In this document: piece by piece, positions 1-9,875 of the stretch | Numbering within the stretch: position 1 is the stretch's first letter | How the letters are laid out: every line of letters starts with the position of its first letter | DNA from: Oenanthe sinensis | Taxonomy: Eukaryota; Streptophyta; Magnoliopsida; Apiales; Apiaceae | Direction: 5' to 3' | DNA length: 64,000 nt | NCBI GenBank assembly: GCA_028671895.1 | Contig: CM053803.1 | Span: forward strand, 45,196,786 to 45,260,785 | Translations under genes and position numbers: made by a program | The notes under the pieces: model-generated | The model's input: only the letters and a program-made list of their open reading frames with translations | The model's database searches: none | Told to the model about the DNA's origin: nothing

Positions 1-2
1 AA

Positions 3-1475
3 ATTGATGAAGTAGCGAAAGAAGCGGAGATGCAAGAAGAGATTTTCAGGGAAGCCAGAGAAAGAGTGAATGAAGAAGTGCTTCAAGGAATAGTGGGAAA
101 GGAACTAATGGCAAAGGAGAAGAGAGCGGCTCAGAAAACTCAGCATGAGTATGAAATGAAAAAGATCAAAGATCCTAAGGTCCAGGCTGATATAAGGAGG
201 GAAGGTCCCGAGTGGGACAAGGCTAGAGAAGCCTTAGCTGGACCAAGAGCCTATGCTCCTGACTCAGAAAGATTGAGTCATATTATGAATTATCTAAACT
301 GTATAAGACAGGGATGCACCTCCGTACAAGTCATATTTCAGGAGAAGGCATGGAATCTGATGATTACTTGGACACCCATAACAAAAATCGAGCCGTGTAT
401 GGTCGATGAAACTTTCTTCCATGCAAGGGGTACAAGTGAACTGGTAGAATTCGCTCACAAGGTAGACACCTCTGTCAAGACTGGAGTGCTGTTTAAGGAG
501 AAACTGTTGAAGATGGCCGAAGACAGAGGGGTTGACATTATTCTAAATCCCTACCAGATCAGATACGTCCATGACAAGGTCTTGAGGATCGTAAATCTGT
601 ATGACTCAAAACTGACCCCGAGCGGAAATGTGCTGAAGGAAGTTGCAAAGCTAGTTCTCTCAAAGGGTTTTCTAACAAAGGAAAAGAAACTGGTGGCTAA
701 GGACTTGGAAAAGTTGATAAGAAGGCAGGATGTTAGATACAAGTTGCCTGAAGCCAAACTACCAGTGGTTAAGAAGGAGCCTGAAGACTATGCATTTGAG
801 CAGCAAGAAGAAGCAATAAAGGAGCATGTGCAGAGGTACGGAGATCCAAGATTAGACATCCCTGAAGAAGGAGAGATAAGGGAGGAAGCTGGTGCAGTGG
901 CTGGTGCAAATGTCAAGTTTGTCAAAAGCAAAGCTGAGAATGAGAATGATCTGCTGATCTATACAGACAAGCATCAGGTGGAAACCGTCATTGAAATCAA
1001 GTACAACATCTTTGCAGAACACAGTCATGAAACACTGTGTATCATAAGGGAATTGATTGATGAGATGGATGATGTTGACGAGTTTGATCAGGATTATCTA
1101 AGGGTCACGTTTGATAACTTCTGTAAGAGAAGACAACAGCTTGATATTCAGAGGCTACAACAATGCACCACCGCTATTGTCATTGGATACCCTAAGCAGC
1201 TGGTCATAAGGAAGAAAGGGGAAAAGGGGTATCCTGATAAAGTCACTAAGCTGATGTTTGAAGACATTCCCACGAAGCTTACCACTCGTAGTATGGTTGA
1301 AAGGTGGTTGAGGTTGTTTCGAGACTACAAAATCAGAAATCATGTGGAAGCAGAAGGACTTAATCTTCTCAAGAAAAGGATGGATGAAGTCTACAACCCT
1401 GAGTTCATGAAGAAAGAAAAAGCAGCCAAGAAGAAAGCTCGTGAGGAAGAGGAGCGCAAGAAATCGAAGTTTTAA
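3..1475 (+). CDS. Env-like (post-pol ORF) protein of element A, C-terminal part
   Basis: The frame is open from the left edge of the window; the first in-window methionine is at 30, but the protein certainly starts upstream. About 490 residues are visible without a stop. They match the C-terminal third of the env-like frame of element C: the pattern of a DPxVxxDxRR block, a region near VDETFFHARGTSELVEFA in A versus VDDQFISRRSASELFLLA in C, an acidic EEGEIREEAGA block, and a very basic, lysine/arginine/glutamate-rich tail. The protein is highly charged, probably alpha-helical and coiled-coil. I see no signal peptide or membrane segment in the visible part, so the name env-like is positional (frame after pol in Sireviruses) and a true envelope role is doubtful. 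It is the only env-like frame in the window whose visible part has no stops. Confidence 0.8.
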   Translation: MDEVAKEAEMQEEIFREARERVNEEVLQGIVGKELMAKEKRAAQKTQHEYEMKKIKDPKVQADIRREGPEWDKAREALAGPRAYAPDSERLSHIMNYLNCIRQGCTSVQVIFQEKAWNLMITWTPITKIEPCMVDETFFHARGTSELVEFAHKVDTSVKTGVLFKEKLLKMAEDRGVDIILNPYQIRYVHDKVLRIVNLYDSKLTPSGNVLKEVAKLVLSKGFLTKEKKLVAKDLEKLIRRQDVRYKLPEAKLPVVKKEPEDYAFEQQEEAIKEHVQRYGDPRLDIPEEGEIREEAGAVAGANVKFVKSKAENENDLLIYTDKHQVETVIEIKYNIFAEHSHETLCIIRELIDEMDDVDEFDQDYLRVTFDNFCKRRQQLDIQRLQQCTTAIVIGYPKQLVIRKKGEKGYPDKVTKLMFEDIPTKLTTRSMVERWLRLFRDYKIRNHVEAEGLNLLKKRMDEVYNPEFMKKEKAAKKKAREEEERKKSKF

Positions 1476-1937
1476 TGTATTATGCTTGTAATGTTTCTTT
1501 GCGTTGTAATTTGTTTTCTTGTTTTCCTGCATTGTAAGTATATTATCTGTCTTCTTGTGTAGTGTAAGGTAAAAGTTAGTTAGCTAAGTGTCTTGAAACT
1601 GGTTTATATTAGGCGTCAATTATTTCGCGAAGTTCGGCGGTGGTAATACTGCTAAAAGGACTTCAGAAGGATAATTGAAGATTGAGTGGACCGTGCTCTT
1701 AAGTACTTGGAGAAAATCTCTAGAAGAGCATGAAGCCATTTGATCGAGCCAACAGGTGTCCAATTTTGGCACTTGAAGTATCTGTAATAGACATGAAGCT
1801 AGTTAATCAAGCCAAGCATTATGCTAGTTGACATGATCTTTTATGAATGTTATTTTATCTTTTTCAGTCCCTGGTTAGTTGAGTTATCCTCATTGTGAAT
1901 TTGGTTGTCATTGTTAGAGAATCAAATAGGGGGAGAT
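1476..1937 (+). other. Element A 3' noncoding region with polypurine tract
   Basis: There is no gene between the env-like stop and the 3' LTR. The last bases before the LTR (about 1924-1937) are the purine run AAATAGGGGGAGAT, the expected plus-strand primer for copia elements. It matches the GGGGGAGATT tract before the LTR of element B. Confidence 0.75.
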
Positions 1938-2564
1938 TGAAAGGCATAGGTGTACTAACTTGTAACACTTAATTACTATGTAACTCAACTAGAGAAAAGA
2001 TAAAGACCACAACAAAACAAGGGAAATGGAAGAAGCACATGGAATCAATCAACTGAAGAAATGGTAATGATACTTGGTAACTACAAATAACTAATTTGGT
2101 TAATCAAGAATGCTTAAGTGAGAAGAAGTTCAATCTCAGTATTGCTCATGCCCTAACTTATCAAATGGAGAATCAAATTAGTGTCAAAGAAGTATCAAGA
2201 AGACCAAAGTGATTTCATGTAATGTATCTCAACAACTAGATAATGTGAAGGTTAATCAACAAATGAGAACTGACATTCAGAAGCAAGAACCCCTACAAGA
2301 CTAGTCACTTATGAACCAGACCATTGCATCAAGTGTCAGGACATTGGAGGCAAGTTCATGTCAGTAATAGAAGATCTCATTTGAATTGAGTGAGGAAAAG
2401 AAATTGAAGAAGCTAGGGAAACTTGTTCATAAAGGTTAATCCACAATTAGTCTCTAATGAAAGTCAACATTGGATGAGTGCATATTTGCCAAGGCAAATG
2501 TCGATCCACAGAAGATTGAGATGCGGATCGAGATTGATAATTAAAGACAAACATTGCAAGGCAA

Positions 2565-2735
2565 ATCTCGATCCACGGCAGATCGAGATCGAGATCGAGA
2601 TTCTCACAGATCGAGATCGAGATCGAGATCGAGATTCTCACAGATCGAGATCGAGATTTTCACAGATCGAGATTCTCACAGATCGAGATCGAGATGGGTC
2701 CAGGCCGAGATCGAGATGCGGGTCGATATGTAACA
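2565..2735 (+). repeat. GATCGA simple-tandem array inside the element A LTR
   Basis: Runs of GATCGA units (GATCGAGATCGAG...) are separated by ATTCTCACA spacers, with weaker copies from about 2500. The array lies in the LTR upstream of the TATA-like box, where the C LTR instead carries TTCGAGATAGCC/AGTAGAAC units. Reading frames across it on both strands are artefacts of the 6-bp period. Confidence 0.85.
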
Positions 2736-2864
2736 TTTAATGTTCAAGGGACAAGTGGCTTATTGTGAACGGTTGATCCAGAGTTGTTGGGAAAGTACTT
2801 TTTGTTGTCGAAGTCCTGATTGGGCCACGTACACAAAAAGGACAAGATCAAGACTACATGACAT

Positions 2865-2872
2865 TATAAAAG
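2865..2872 (+). promoter_or_regulatory. TATA-like box in the element A LTR
   Basis: TATAAAAG lies about 45 bp downstream of the TTGGGCCACGTA motif that A and C LTRs share, a plausible RNA polymerase II promoter for the element. Assigned by pattern only. Confidence 0.45.
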
Positions 2873-3179
2873 CAGCACTTTGTTTTTATTAGTAGATAGA
2901 CTTTCATCACCTCTATTATTCAACGATATTTTTAAAGAGAGAGCATTTACTGTAAAACAAAAAGTGAGAAAGAGGATCAGTTGAATCTAGCTTTAATTGC
3001 TGTATTTATTGTTCAACTGATCATGATGCTTTTATGAATGTTGTAGCAAATCCTTCAATGAATATAAAGATATATTCTTGAAATTCTGTGTCATCATTTT
3101 TTACCTGCATATTGTTTATTCTCTCATTAATTTTAAACAGTTGTATTCACCCCCCCTCTACAACACTTTGGACCTAACA

Positions 3180-4789
3180 CTTCAAAACCTGGAGGAAGTA
3201 GCAAAGGTGGATACAAAACATGTATGGTGGATAGATCCAAGATAAGGTGTTACAACTGCAATGAAATGGGGCCTTTTGCAACAGAATGCAAAAAGCCAAA
3301 ACAAGTGAGAAGAAATGATAATGATTATGAGGAACTCAAAGCAAAGTATGATGGCTTGCTCAAAAAGAAACAAGGAAGGCCTTTTGTGGCTGAAGGCAAG
3401 TGTTGGGAAGATTTTGATGAAGAAGAGGAGGAAGAATATGGAAATATTGCTCTCATGGGAAACTCTGGAGAGGGTCCATCCACTTCATCAAATCAGGTAC
3501 TCATTCTTACTACTGTTGATATGACTACATCTCGGTATAAGAAAACTGTTGAAAGTTTAAGTTCCGAAATTTTCAATATTCATACAAGCATGCTAGTTGC
3601 TAATTAGGAGATTGTCAAATTGTCTAGTGCTAATGAGTTATTGAGAGTTAAGAATCATGAACAAGAACTTAAACAAAATGATTTTGAGTCCTTGCGACAA
3701 GAAAATGAGATTCTTAAGAACAAGGTAGTTTGTGCTTCCCAGATTGAGGAATTTCTCAGAAAATAGATTTCTAAGAATGAACTCAAAATCAAGGCTTACA
3801 AGAATTCTTCTTCCCTTTTAAAATCATACCATGATGATAATACTGAAAATCAGAAAGTAGGTATAGGGTTTAACTATGAGAAGAAAAATGGAAAGAAACA
3901 TACTACTGAGGAAGACATCAAACTTACTGTCAAACTTTCCATTTTAAAGAAGGTTAAGAATCCCTTGTTCAAAAAGGCAGAATTTGAATTTGATGAGGAA
4001 GCATTAGTTATTAAAAAAGAAATATATGACGAGGACAATGAATCTGTCACTAAGTTTCTTAAGGCAAAAGACACTGTCAAAATCCCCAAGATTGTTAGTT
4101 TTAACCTTGACAATAACAAATGTGTAAAAGATGTTGTCAACACTGGCAAGACAGTAAGTTCAGAAGCTGATGTCAAGACTGTGAGATCAAAACTTATTGT
4201 CATGACAACTCCATCTAAACCTATTGTCAACACTAGTATGACAGTAACTTCTAAACATACTGTCATGAAGACCAAGAAGAACGGAAATGGAAAACTAGGA
4301 ATAAACAAGAACAATTATGACTATATTCCTAATACCCCTAGAAAATTGTGCAACAATTATGGGATTTCTAGTCATCTAACTCATGTTTGCAACAAAAAAA
4401 AATCTAATGTCAAGAATGCTACCTCTGTTAATGGAAATTTACACAGCATGCCTTTAAAGAACAAACAAGTATCTCACTGTGGTGATTTTGATTGCATTTC
4501 ATGTAAAATGAACTTGATGAGTATTTGCTTTAACATGACTTTTGCTAATGATCAAGAATATCTTCATAAGAATGTTAAAACTAAAAAGGCAAAGACTCCA
4601 AGTCCTCTTAAAGTTAGGATGAACAAGCCACCCAAGAATAAAGCTATCAAACTAGTATTCAAAATTGAATGAGTAGCTACAGGAGTCATGCTAAAAGTAA
4701 AAGAAAGAATTACAATTGATCCAAATTCAAACTGTGAATTAGCTAAGCCAAATGGACCCAATAAAAGTTGGGTACCAAAAGCAACTTGA
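3180..4789 (+). pseudogene. Element B gag (nucleocapsid part), degenerate
   Basis: This is the C-terminal half of a copia Gag, with a glycine-rich linker and a zinc knuckle followed by a long charged, helical region, as in the gag of element C. The knuckle reads CYNCNEMGPFATEC: the histidine of the CX2CX4HX4C pattern is replaced by proline, so zinc binding should be lost. The frame is kept throughout but has in-frame stops at 3605, near 3764 and at 4670, and ends at 4787-4789 just after the conserved WVPK motif. The 5' half of gag is separated from this part by element A. The late part (4020-4270) is unusually rich in TGTCA/TGACA words, like the rest of B. Confidence 0.82.
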
Positions 4790-5545
4790 AATATTTGCTT
4801 TGCAGGGAAACAGAAAAAATAAAAGAATCATGTGGATTATTGACAATGGATGCTCAGGATTCATGACAGGTGATAAAGCCCTGCTATCATAATTCAAGGA
4901 AATGGTTGGCCCTTATGTAACCTTTGGTGACAACATCATTGGTTTCATAAGGGATATAGCATTCTGGAAATTGATAATTTGAAGATAGAGAAAATTGCTC
5001 TAGTAAATGGATTGAAGCACAATTTGTTGAGTGGCACTCAATTTTGTGAAAGAGGATTCCAAGTTAGTTTTGATCAAGACAGATGCTCCATTATCAACAA
5101 GAAGACAGGAGAAGAAGCTCTTCAAGGAGTTAGAAAAGGAAGCATCTTCATAACTGACTTGGATTCAGTAAGAAAAGACAAAGTTTACTGTTTCTATAGT
5201 AATATTTCTTTATCTGAAAGTTTGTTGTGGCACAAGAAGCTTTACCACTTGAAATTTAAAGCCACGAATTATCTAATGAAGAGAGAGTTGATGAAAGGGC
5301 TTCCTCAACTTGAATTCTATCAAGAAAGATTATGTGAGGATTGCCAGAAAGGGAAGCTAATGAGAGCTACTCATAAAAGCACTCCTAGTGGTTCAGTTAA
5401 TGAAGCATTTCAACTGATTCACATGGACTTATTTGGTCCTGTGAATGTGCAATCACTGGCAAGGAAAAGATATGCCTTAGTAATGGTTAACGATTTCTCA
5501 AGATACACTTGAGTAAGGTTTCTAGCATCCAAGGAGGAAGCTGTT
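4790..5545 (+). pseudogene. Element B pol, N-terminal part (protease, start of integrase)
   Basis: Pol is in a different frame from gag and starts with a protease-like IIDNGCSGFMTG stretch, where the usual DSG active site is DNG. It continues with the GAG-pre-integrase and zinc-binding region (LWHKKLYHL...CEDCQKGK) and the first catalytic aspartate region of the integrase core (IHMDLFGPVNV). There are stops and a frame change between about 4880 and 4979 and a TGA at 5510-5512. It is cut at 5545 by the element C LTR, within a sequence that resumes at 21287. An almost identical second copy of this piece lies at 19435-20180. Confidence 0.82.
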
Positions 5546-6652
5546 TGAAAGGAAGAGTGTCTAAACTTGTAACACTATAACTTATGTAACTCAACTAAAA
5601 GAAAAGATACTTAACCGGAAGACAATCAAGAACATGAAGCCACAAAGAAATCAATGCTAAATGAAGACAAGGTAATTGATACAATTCAACATGTTAACTA
5701 TGATCAAATAAAGAAGAAATCATTGAAAGAAGTTCAAGACAGAGTTGTTCATGCCTCAGTGATTTATAACTTAAAAGATTCAAGATCATATCTATCAGTA
5801 TCAATAAGGCTAATTGATTTCAAATGAACAAGAAGGAAAGCAATAATTGGAAAGTCATATTATTAATTGAATATGGTAATCTATTCAAGAAGCAGAAACA
5901 CTATCAGGACTAGTCACTTATGAATCAGACCATTGCATCAAGTGTCAGGACATTGATATCAAGTTTATGTCAGTAATAGAGATCCAGGTTCAAGAGCTTG
6001 TTGAAGAATATGGAAGACATAAGAAATCACAAGTTCAAGATGTTGCATAGAAGTTTCAAGATTGAAGCCCAGAATTTCTCTAAGTACAAAATGTTCGAGA
6101 TAGCCAAGTAGAACATTCCTATGTAGAAATTCTACTTAGATGTTCGAGATAGCCAAGTAGAACATTCCTATGTAGAAATTCTACTTAGAAGTTCGAGATG
6201 ACCCAGTAGAAATTCTCAAGTAGATATTCTACATAGAGGGCAGTTTCAACATGACATATGGCATCATCTAATTGGCAGATTTCCAAGCATTCAAGATAAG
6301 ATAAGATTTATGTGGATATCATTGGGCCACGTATATCTTAGTCTTTGAAGTCTACAGGACATAGATTATAAGTAGTATAAATAAAAGTACTTGTGTATTA
6401 TTTTAAAGAGAGAGCAATATTTTCGAGATAAACACTTGTAAAAGAGAGAGAGTATATTCATAGAGCTTAATATCATTTACTACCCTCTTTACTTCTGGTG
6501 TACTTTGTAATGAATGTTGTAGCAACCCTTTCAAGTTATATATAAGACATATATTCCTTGAATCATTGTGTTCATTTATTACATGGTATTTATTGCTTCT
6601 TAAATTCGAAAAGTTGTATTCACCCCCCTCTACAACACATTTGGACCTAACA
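5546..6652 (+). repeat. Element C 5' LTR
   Basis: It is 1,107 bp, starting TGAAAGGAAG and ending CCTAACA. It contains the 72-bp block shared with the A LTR (5908-5979), an array of TTCGAGATAGCC and AGTAGAAC units (about 6085-6230), the TTGGGCCACGTA motif and a TATAAATA box at 6376-6383. The copy at 20181-21286 differs by a single-base indel near 5597, the only difference I found. Confidence 0.92.
6376..6383 (+). promoter_or_regulatory. TATA-like box in the element C LTR
   Basis: TATAAATA lies about 50 bp downstream of the GGGCCACGTA motif, at the same relative place as the TATA-like box of the A LTR. Pattern-based assignment. Confidence 0.45.
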
Positions 6653-6654
6653 AT

Positions 6655-6666
6655 TGGTATCAGAGC
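6655..6666 (+). other. Primer binding site of element C
   Basis: TGGTATCAGAGC begins two bases after the LTR end. It is complementary to the 3' end of plant initiator methionine tRNA, the usual primer for plant copia and many gypsy elements, and fixes the plus orientation of C. Confidence 0.92.
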
Positions 6667-7416
6667 TTCATGTTTAACATACAAAACATAGATCCTTGTG
6701 TTTGGTAGAAGATTTGTGAGTTTTCATCTTCCAGAACTACTTTTAGATTTTTCCCAAAAAGTGGGCCTTAATTCGTTTCTAGTGAAAACTCATCCAAAAA
6801 AAATATTTAAATACTCCAGGTGTGATTATTTAGCTTGGATGGATTTTAGATAATTTTTGTGAATTAATCTGGGTACTTTGATATTTGGTGTTCTTGAGTG
6901 TTCATCATTGTTCTTGTTAAAGAAGACAAACCCAGCAACTTTTTGATTTCCTTTTCAAAAAGACAAAAGGTGTTATTGGCTTTTGATTTGACATATATCT
7001 CACAACAAAAAGTTTTACATAACATATTTAGTACCTAGCACGTGGGTTAGGTGAATTAGGTGAGAAAAGCCATAAAAGTCAAAAAGTGTAAAAAGTAACA
7101 TTGTTTATTCAACATTAAAGTGACCTGCAGCAAATTTTTCCAAGGACAAAAGTTCTACATAGAGTTTCTACTTAGAATATTCTACTTGAATATTCTACTT
7201 GAAGAAAGTTCGACTTGGACAAAAGTTCTACTTGGAGAATTTCGACTTGGGCAGTTGTTCTACATAGATATTCTACTTAGCCTAGTCTTGGGTACTTAGA
7301 AATTTTTAGTGTCCAGAATTTGAACTTTGATTTATTTTAAGATAATTTAATTTTCTTTTAATTACTACTCAAGTAATAAGAAAAGTTTATTATCTTTACT
7401 TTAAATCCACATTAAG
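6667..7416 (+). other. Element C leader, with LTR-type motif repeats
   Basis: Noncoding 5' leader between primer site and gag. At about 7150-7280 it repeats short units such as TTCTACTTAGA, TTCTACTTGAA and TTCGACTTGG, the same family of words found in the C LTR and in the pol/env spacer. No other feature is seen. Confidence 0.7.
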
Positions 7417-9858
7417 ATGGCACCTAAAAACAATTTCAAGATTCCAATGTTCGACCGAGATCATTATGAAGAATGGGTGTTAAGAATGAAACTTTACCTT
7501 GAGTCCGTCAATCATGAATATCTGGAAGTCCTCGACAAAGGTAAATTTATACCAATGGTTGTTGTTCCTGAGCATATGGAAGGAGATGTGGTAGTACCAC
7601 AACGGTCTGAGCCTAAGAAGGCAGTAGACTTTTCAGATGCTGATAAGGAGCAGATAGCTTTTGATACATCCGTTCAACAAACACTGATGGAATCCCTAGA
7701 TCATGAGATGTTTAATGTAGTTAAAGGACTAACTACAGCAAAGAAGATTTGGGATAAGCTAGAGGTCGTCATGGAAGGTACCATTGAGGTCAGAAGCAAC
7801 AAAACACTTATACTCAAGATGGAGTATGATACCTTCAGAATAAGAAAAGGTGAAAGCATAACAGATGTCTATCTAAGATTCAGTCAGTTAGTTTTGGATT
7901 TGAATCTGAGAGGTGTAAATCTCCCCGTGGTTGAAGTAAACACGAGATATCTGAGGAACCATCCAAAAAGCATCGAACATAGAGTCTACGCTGTTAGAGA
8001 AACCAGAGATTTGCACACACCTACTCTGGAAGAATATTATGGAATTCTAAAGACCTATGAGCTGGAAACACTTCAAGATCAAGCATGGGACAATGATTCA
8101 AGAGGAAAAGAAGTTGTATCAGGGTTAGTTCCTGATGAGGTAGAGTCTAAGAAGGCAATGGTTGCAAAAAAGCCTAGATCATCACCTGCATCACATCAAG
8201 TTGAAAATGATGATGAGTGCACATCAAATAGTAATGATGACTACTTCACCCAAGAAGAGCTGGACAATATGGATGATAGTGTCGTGGCATACATGGCAAG
8301 GAATTTCAGCAATATAAGATTCAGAAAGAGTAACCGACTGTAGAGTAAATCTTCATCTTACTATCGGGTTACTAGGGGTGGTGGTAGTTCACAAGGCTAC
8401 AAAGGGAAAGGTAAGAGTACCAGCTACAAATCTCCTTTGGATTTCAAAATGAAGTTCAAATGCTATAACTGTGGTGAAGCCGGACACTTTGCTACCGACT
8501 GCAAGAAGCCGAAACAGACATATCCCAAGGAAACATATGAAGCCCTCAAAAGCAAGTATGAAACCCTGGTGAAGGAAAGACATGGAAAAAGAGCTTTAGT
8601 AGTTATAGAAGGCAGAGCTTGGGATGATTCAGATGAGGAAGAAGTTACTTATACAGCAAACTTTGCCCTCATGGCTGAGACATCAGATGAACCAGTTCTA
8701 ACCCTTAAAGAAGAAATGTCTATTGTTGATTATAAGGTGCAGAACGGGGCTCTTAGCGAAGAGATCTATATGTTGTGCAAAAGCCTAAATACTTCTCAAA
8801 AGGAACAGAAAACACTTGTTGCCAAATGCAGAATGCTTGAGGCTAAAGTGGAAGAATTAGAGGCTGCTTGCACTATAGATACTTCTCTAAGAGACTCTAT
8901 TAAAACTTTGGAACACAAGCTCAACCTTAAGGAAGAATTAGAAGCATGTCTTAGGAATAAACTAGCTGAGTTAGAAACTAAATGCGAAGCTTATAAACTA
9001 GCAGCTAGTAAAGTGAATGTTGATAGTGGTATATTTAAGAAGATAACTGGAGTAGGTGTAGGACTTGACTATTCTAACTTATCAGAGAAGGAAGGAAAGA
9101 GGCCTATAGATACTAGTTCCAGTAAGATTAAAAATGAAATACCTAGCATTCTTAAATCCACTGTCAAACCTATCTTTAAACACTTCGTTCCTCAAGAAGA
9201 AGAAGAGACTGAATTATTAGTTAGATATGAGATAGAGATGGAAGATCGCCAGAGAGAACAACCGGTAACTCCTATTAAACAAGTTAAAATCAAATCCCCT
9301 AGAGAAGAATCTAGACCAGGATTAGGAGCTAAGGCTGTTAAACAACAGAGTAAAAAGGAGAAAGGCATAAAAGAGGTTAAGGCAGAACGAGTAAAGAAAG
9401 CATGTTATCACTGTAAATCTACTGAACATCTTTCTTATGCATGTAAATCAAACATGAATATTCCTGTTGCACATGCCATGCCTGTACCACACACAATGAA
9501 TAACATGCATCAGAATCAGGCACAATGTGGTCAACCAAATTGTATGCCATGCACTTTTAACGTCATGCAAACATTTGTAAACTTGATGAATGCAACTAGT
9601 CAAACATGTCTAAATACTGCTACTAGTTCTAATGTCAAGAAGAAGCATGTGAGAGCCAAGACTGCAAGTCCTCCTAAAGTAAGGAGTGACAAGCCTTCTC
9701 CTATGAATGACAAATCTGTCAAGTCTGAAAAAGGGAAAGACAAAGTCGAAAGCTCTAGTAATGTTAAAAAGGTTGCATCTCCTGTTGTTAAATCTGATAA
9801 TTCTCGATCTTATAGAAAAGCTGAGCCCAATCAATCTTGGGTTCCGAAGAACGTCTAA
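7417..9858 (+). pseudogene. Element C gag
   Basis: One continuous frame of about 813 codons, starting MAPKNNFKIPMF, with a single in-frame stop (TAG at 8341-8343). Residues about 1-180 are the copia capsid-like domain (UBN2-type gag, including AKKIWDKLE and GESITDVYLRF). After the stop comes a glycine-rich linker and an intact CX2CX4HX4C zinc knuckle (CYNCGEAGHFATDC, about residue 347). A long charged helical region follows, then a second cysteine/histidine cluster (CYHCKSTEHLSYAC), and the C-terminal WVPK motif found also in B. The large gag with extended C-terminus is typical of Sireviruses. The stop may derive from CAG by a C-to-T change. Gag would form the particle and bind the genomic RNA. 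Confidence 0.88.
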
Positions 9859-9875
9859 TCAATCTGTAATTGTAG

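Larger units (their letters stand above)
1..3179 (+). mobile_element. Element A: 3' part of a Sirevirus-type Ty1/copia retrotransposon
   Basis: This is the right-hand end of a copia retrotransposon whose 5' LTR, gag and pol lie to the left of the window. It shows the end of the extra (env-like) reading frame, a noncoding stretch, a polypurine tract and a complete 3' LTR ending in CA at 3179. The LTR starts and ends like that of element C (TGAAAGG...CCTAACA) and shares a conserved block with it, so A and C are sister families. The next base, 3180, is in the middle of the gag gene of element B, so A inserted into B. The target duplication cannot be checked because the left flank is outside the window. 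Confidence 0.88.
1938..3179 (+). repeat. Element A 3' LTR
   Basis: The LTR starts TGAAAGGC directly after the polypurine tract and ends CCTAACA, and is 1,242 bp long. It shares with the C LTR the start, a 72-bp block at 2299-2370, the TTGGGCCACGTA motif near 2820, and the C-rich end preceding CTCTACAACA. A TATA-like box lies at 2865-2872. The 5' partner LTR is outside the window, so age cannot be estimated. Confidence 0.87.

Noticed and set aside
2423..2740. 105-residue Arg/Asp/Ser-rich frame
   Set aside because: It is the GATCGA simple repeat of the A LTR read in one frame.
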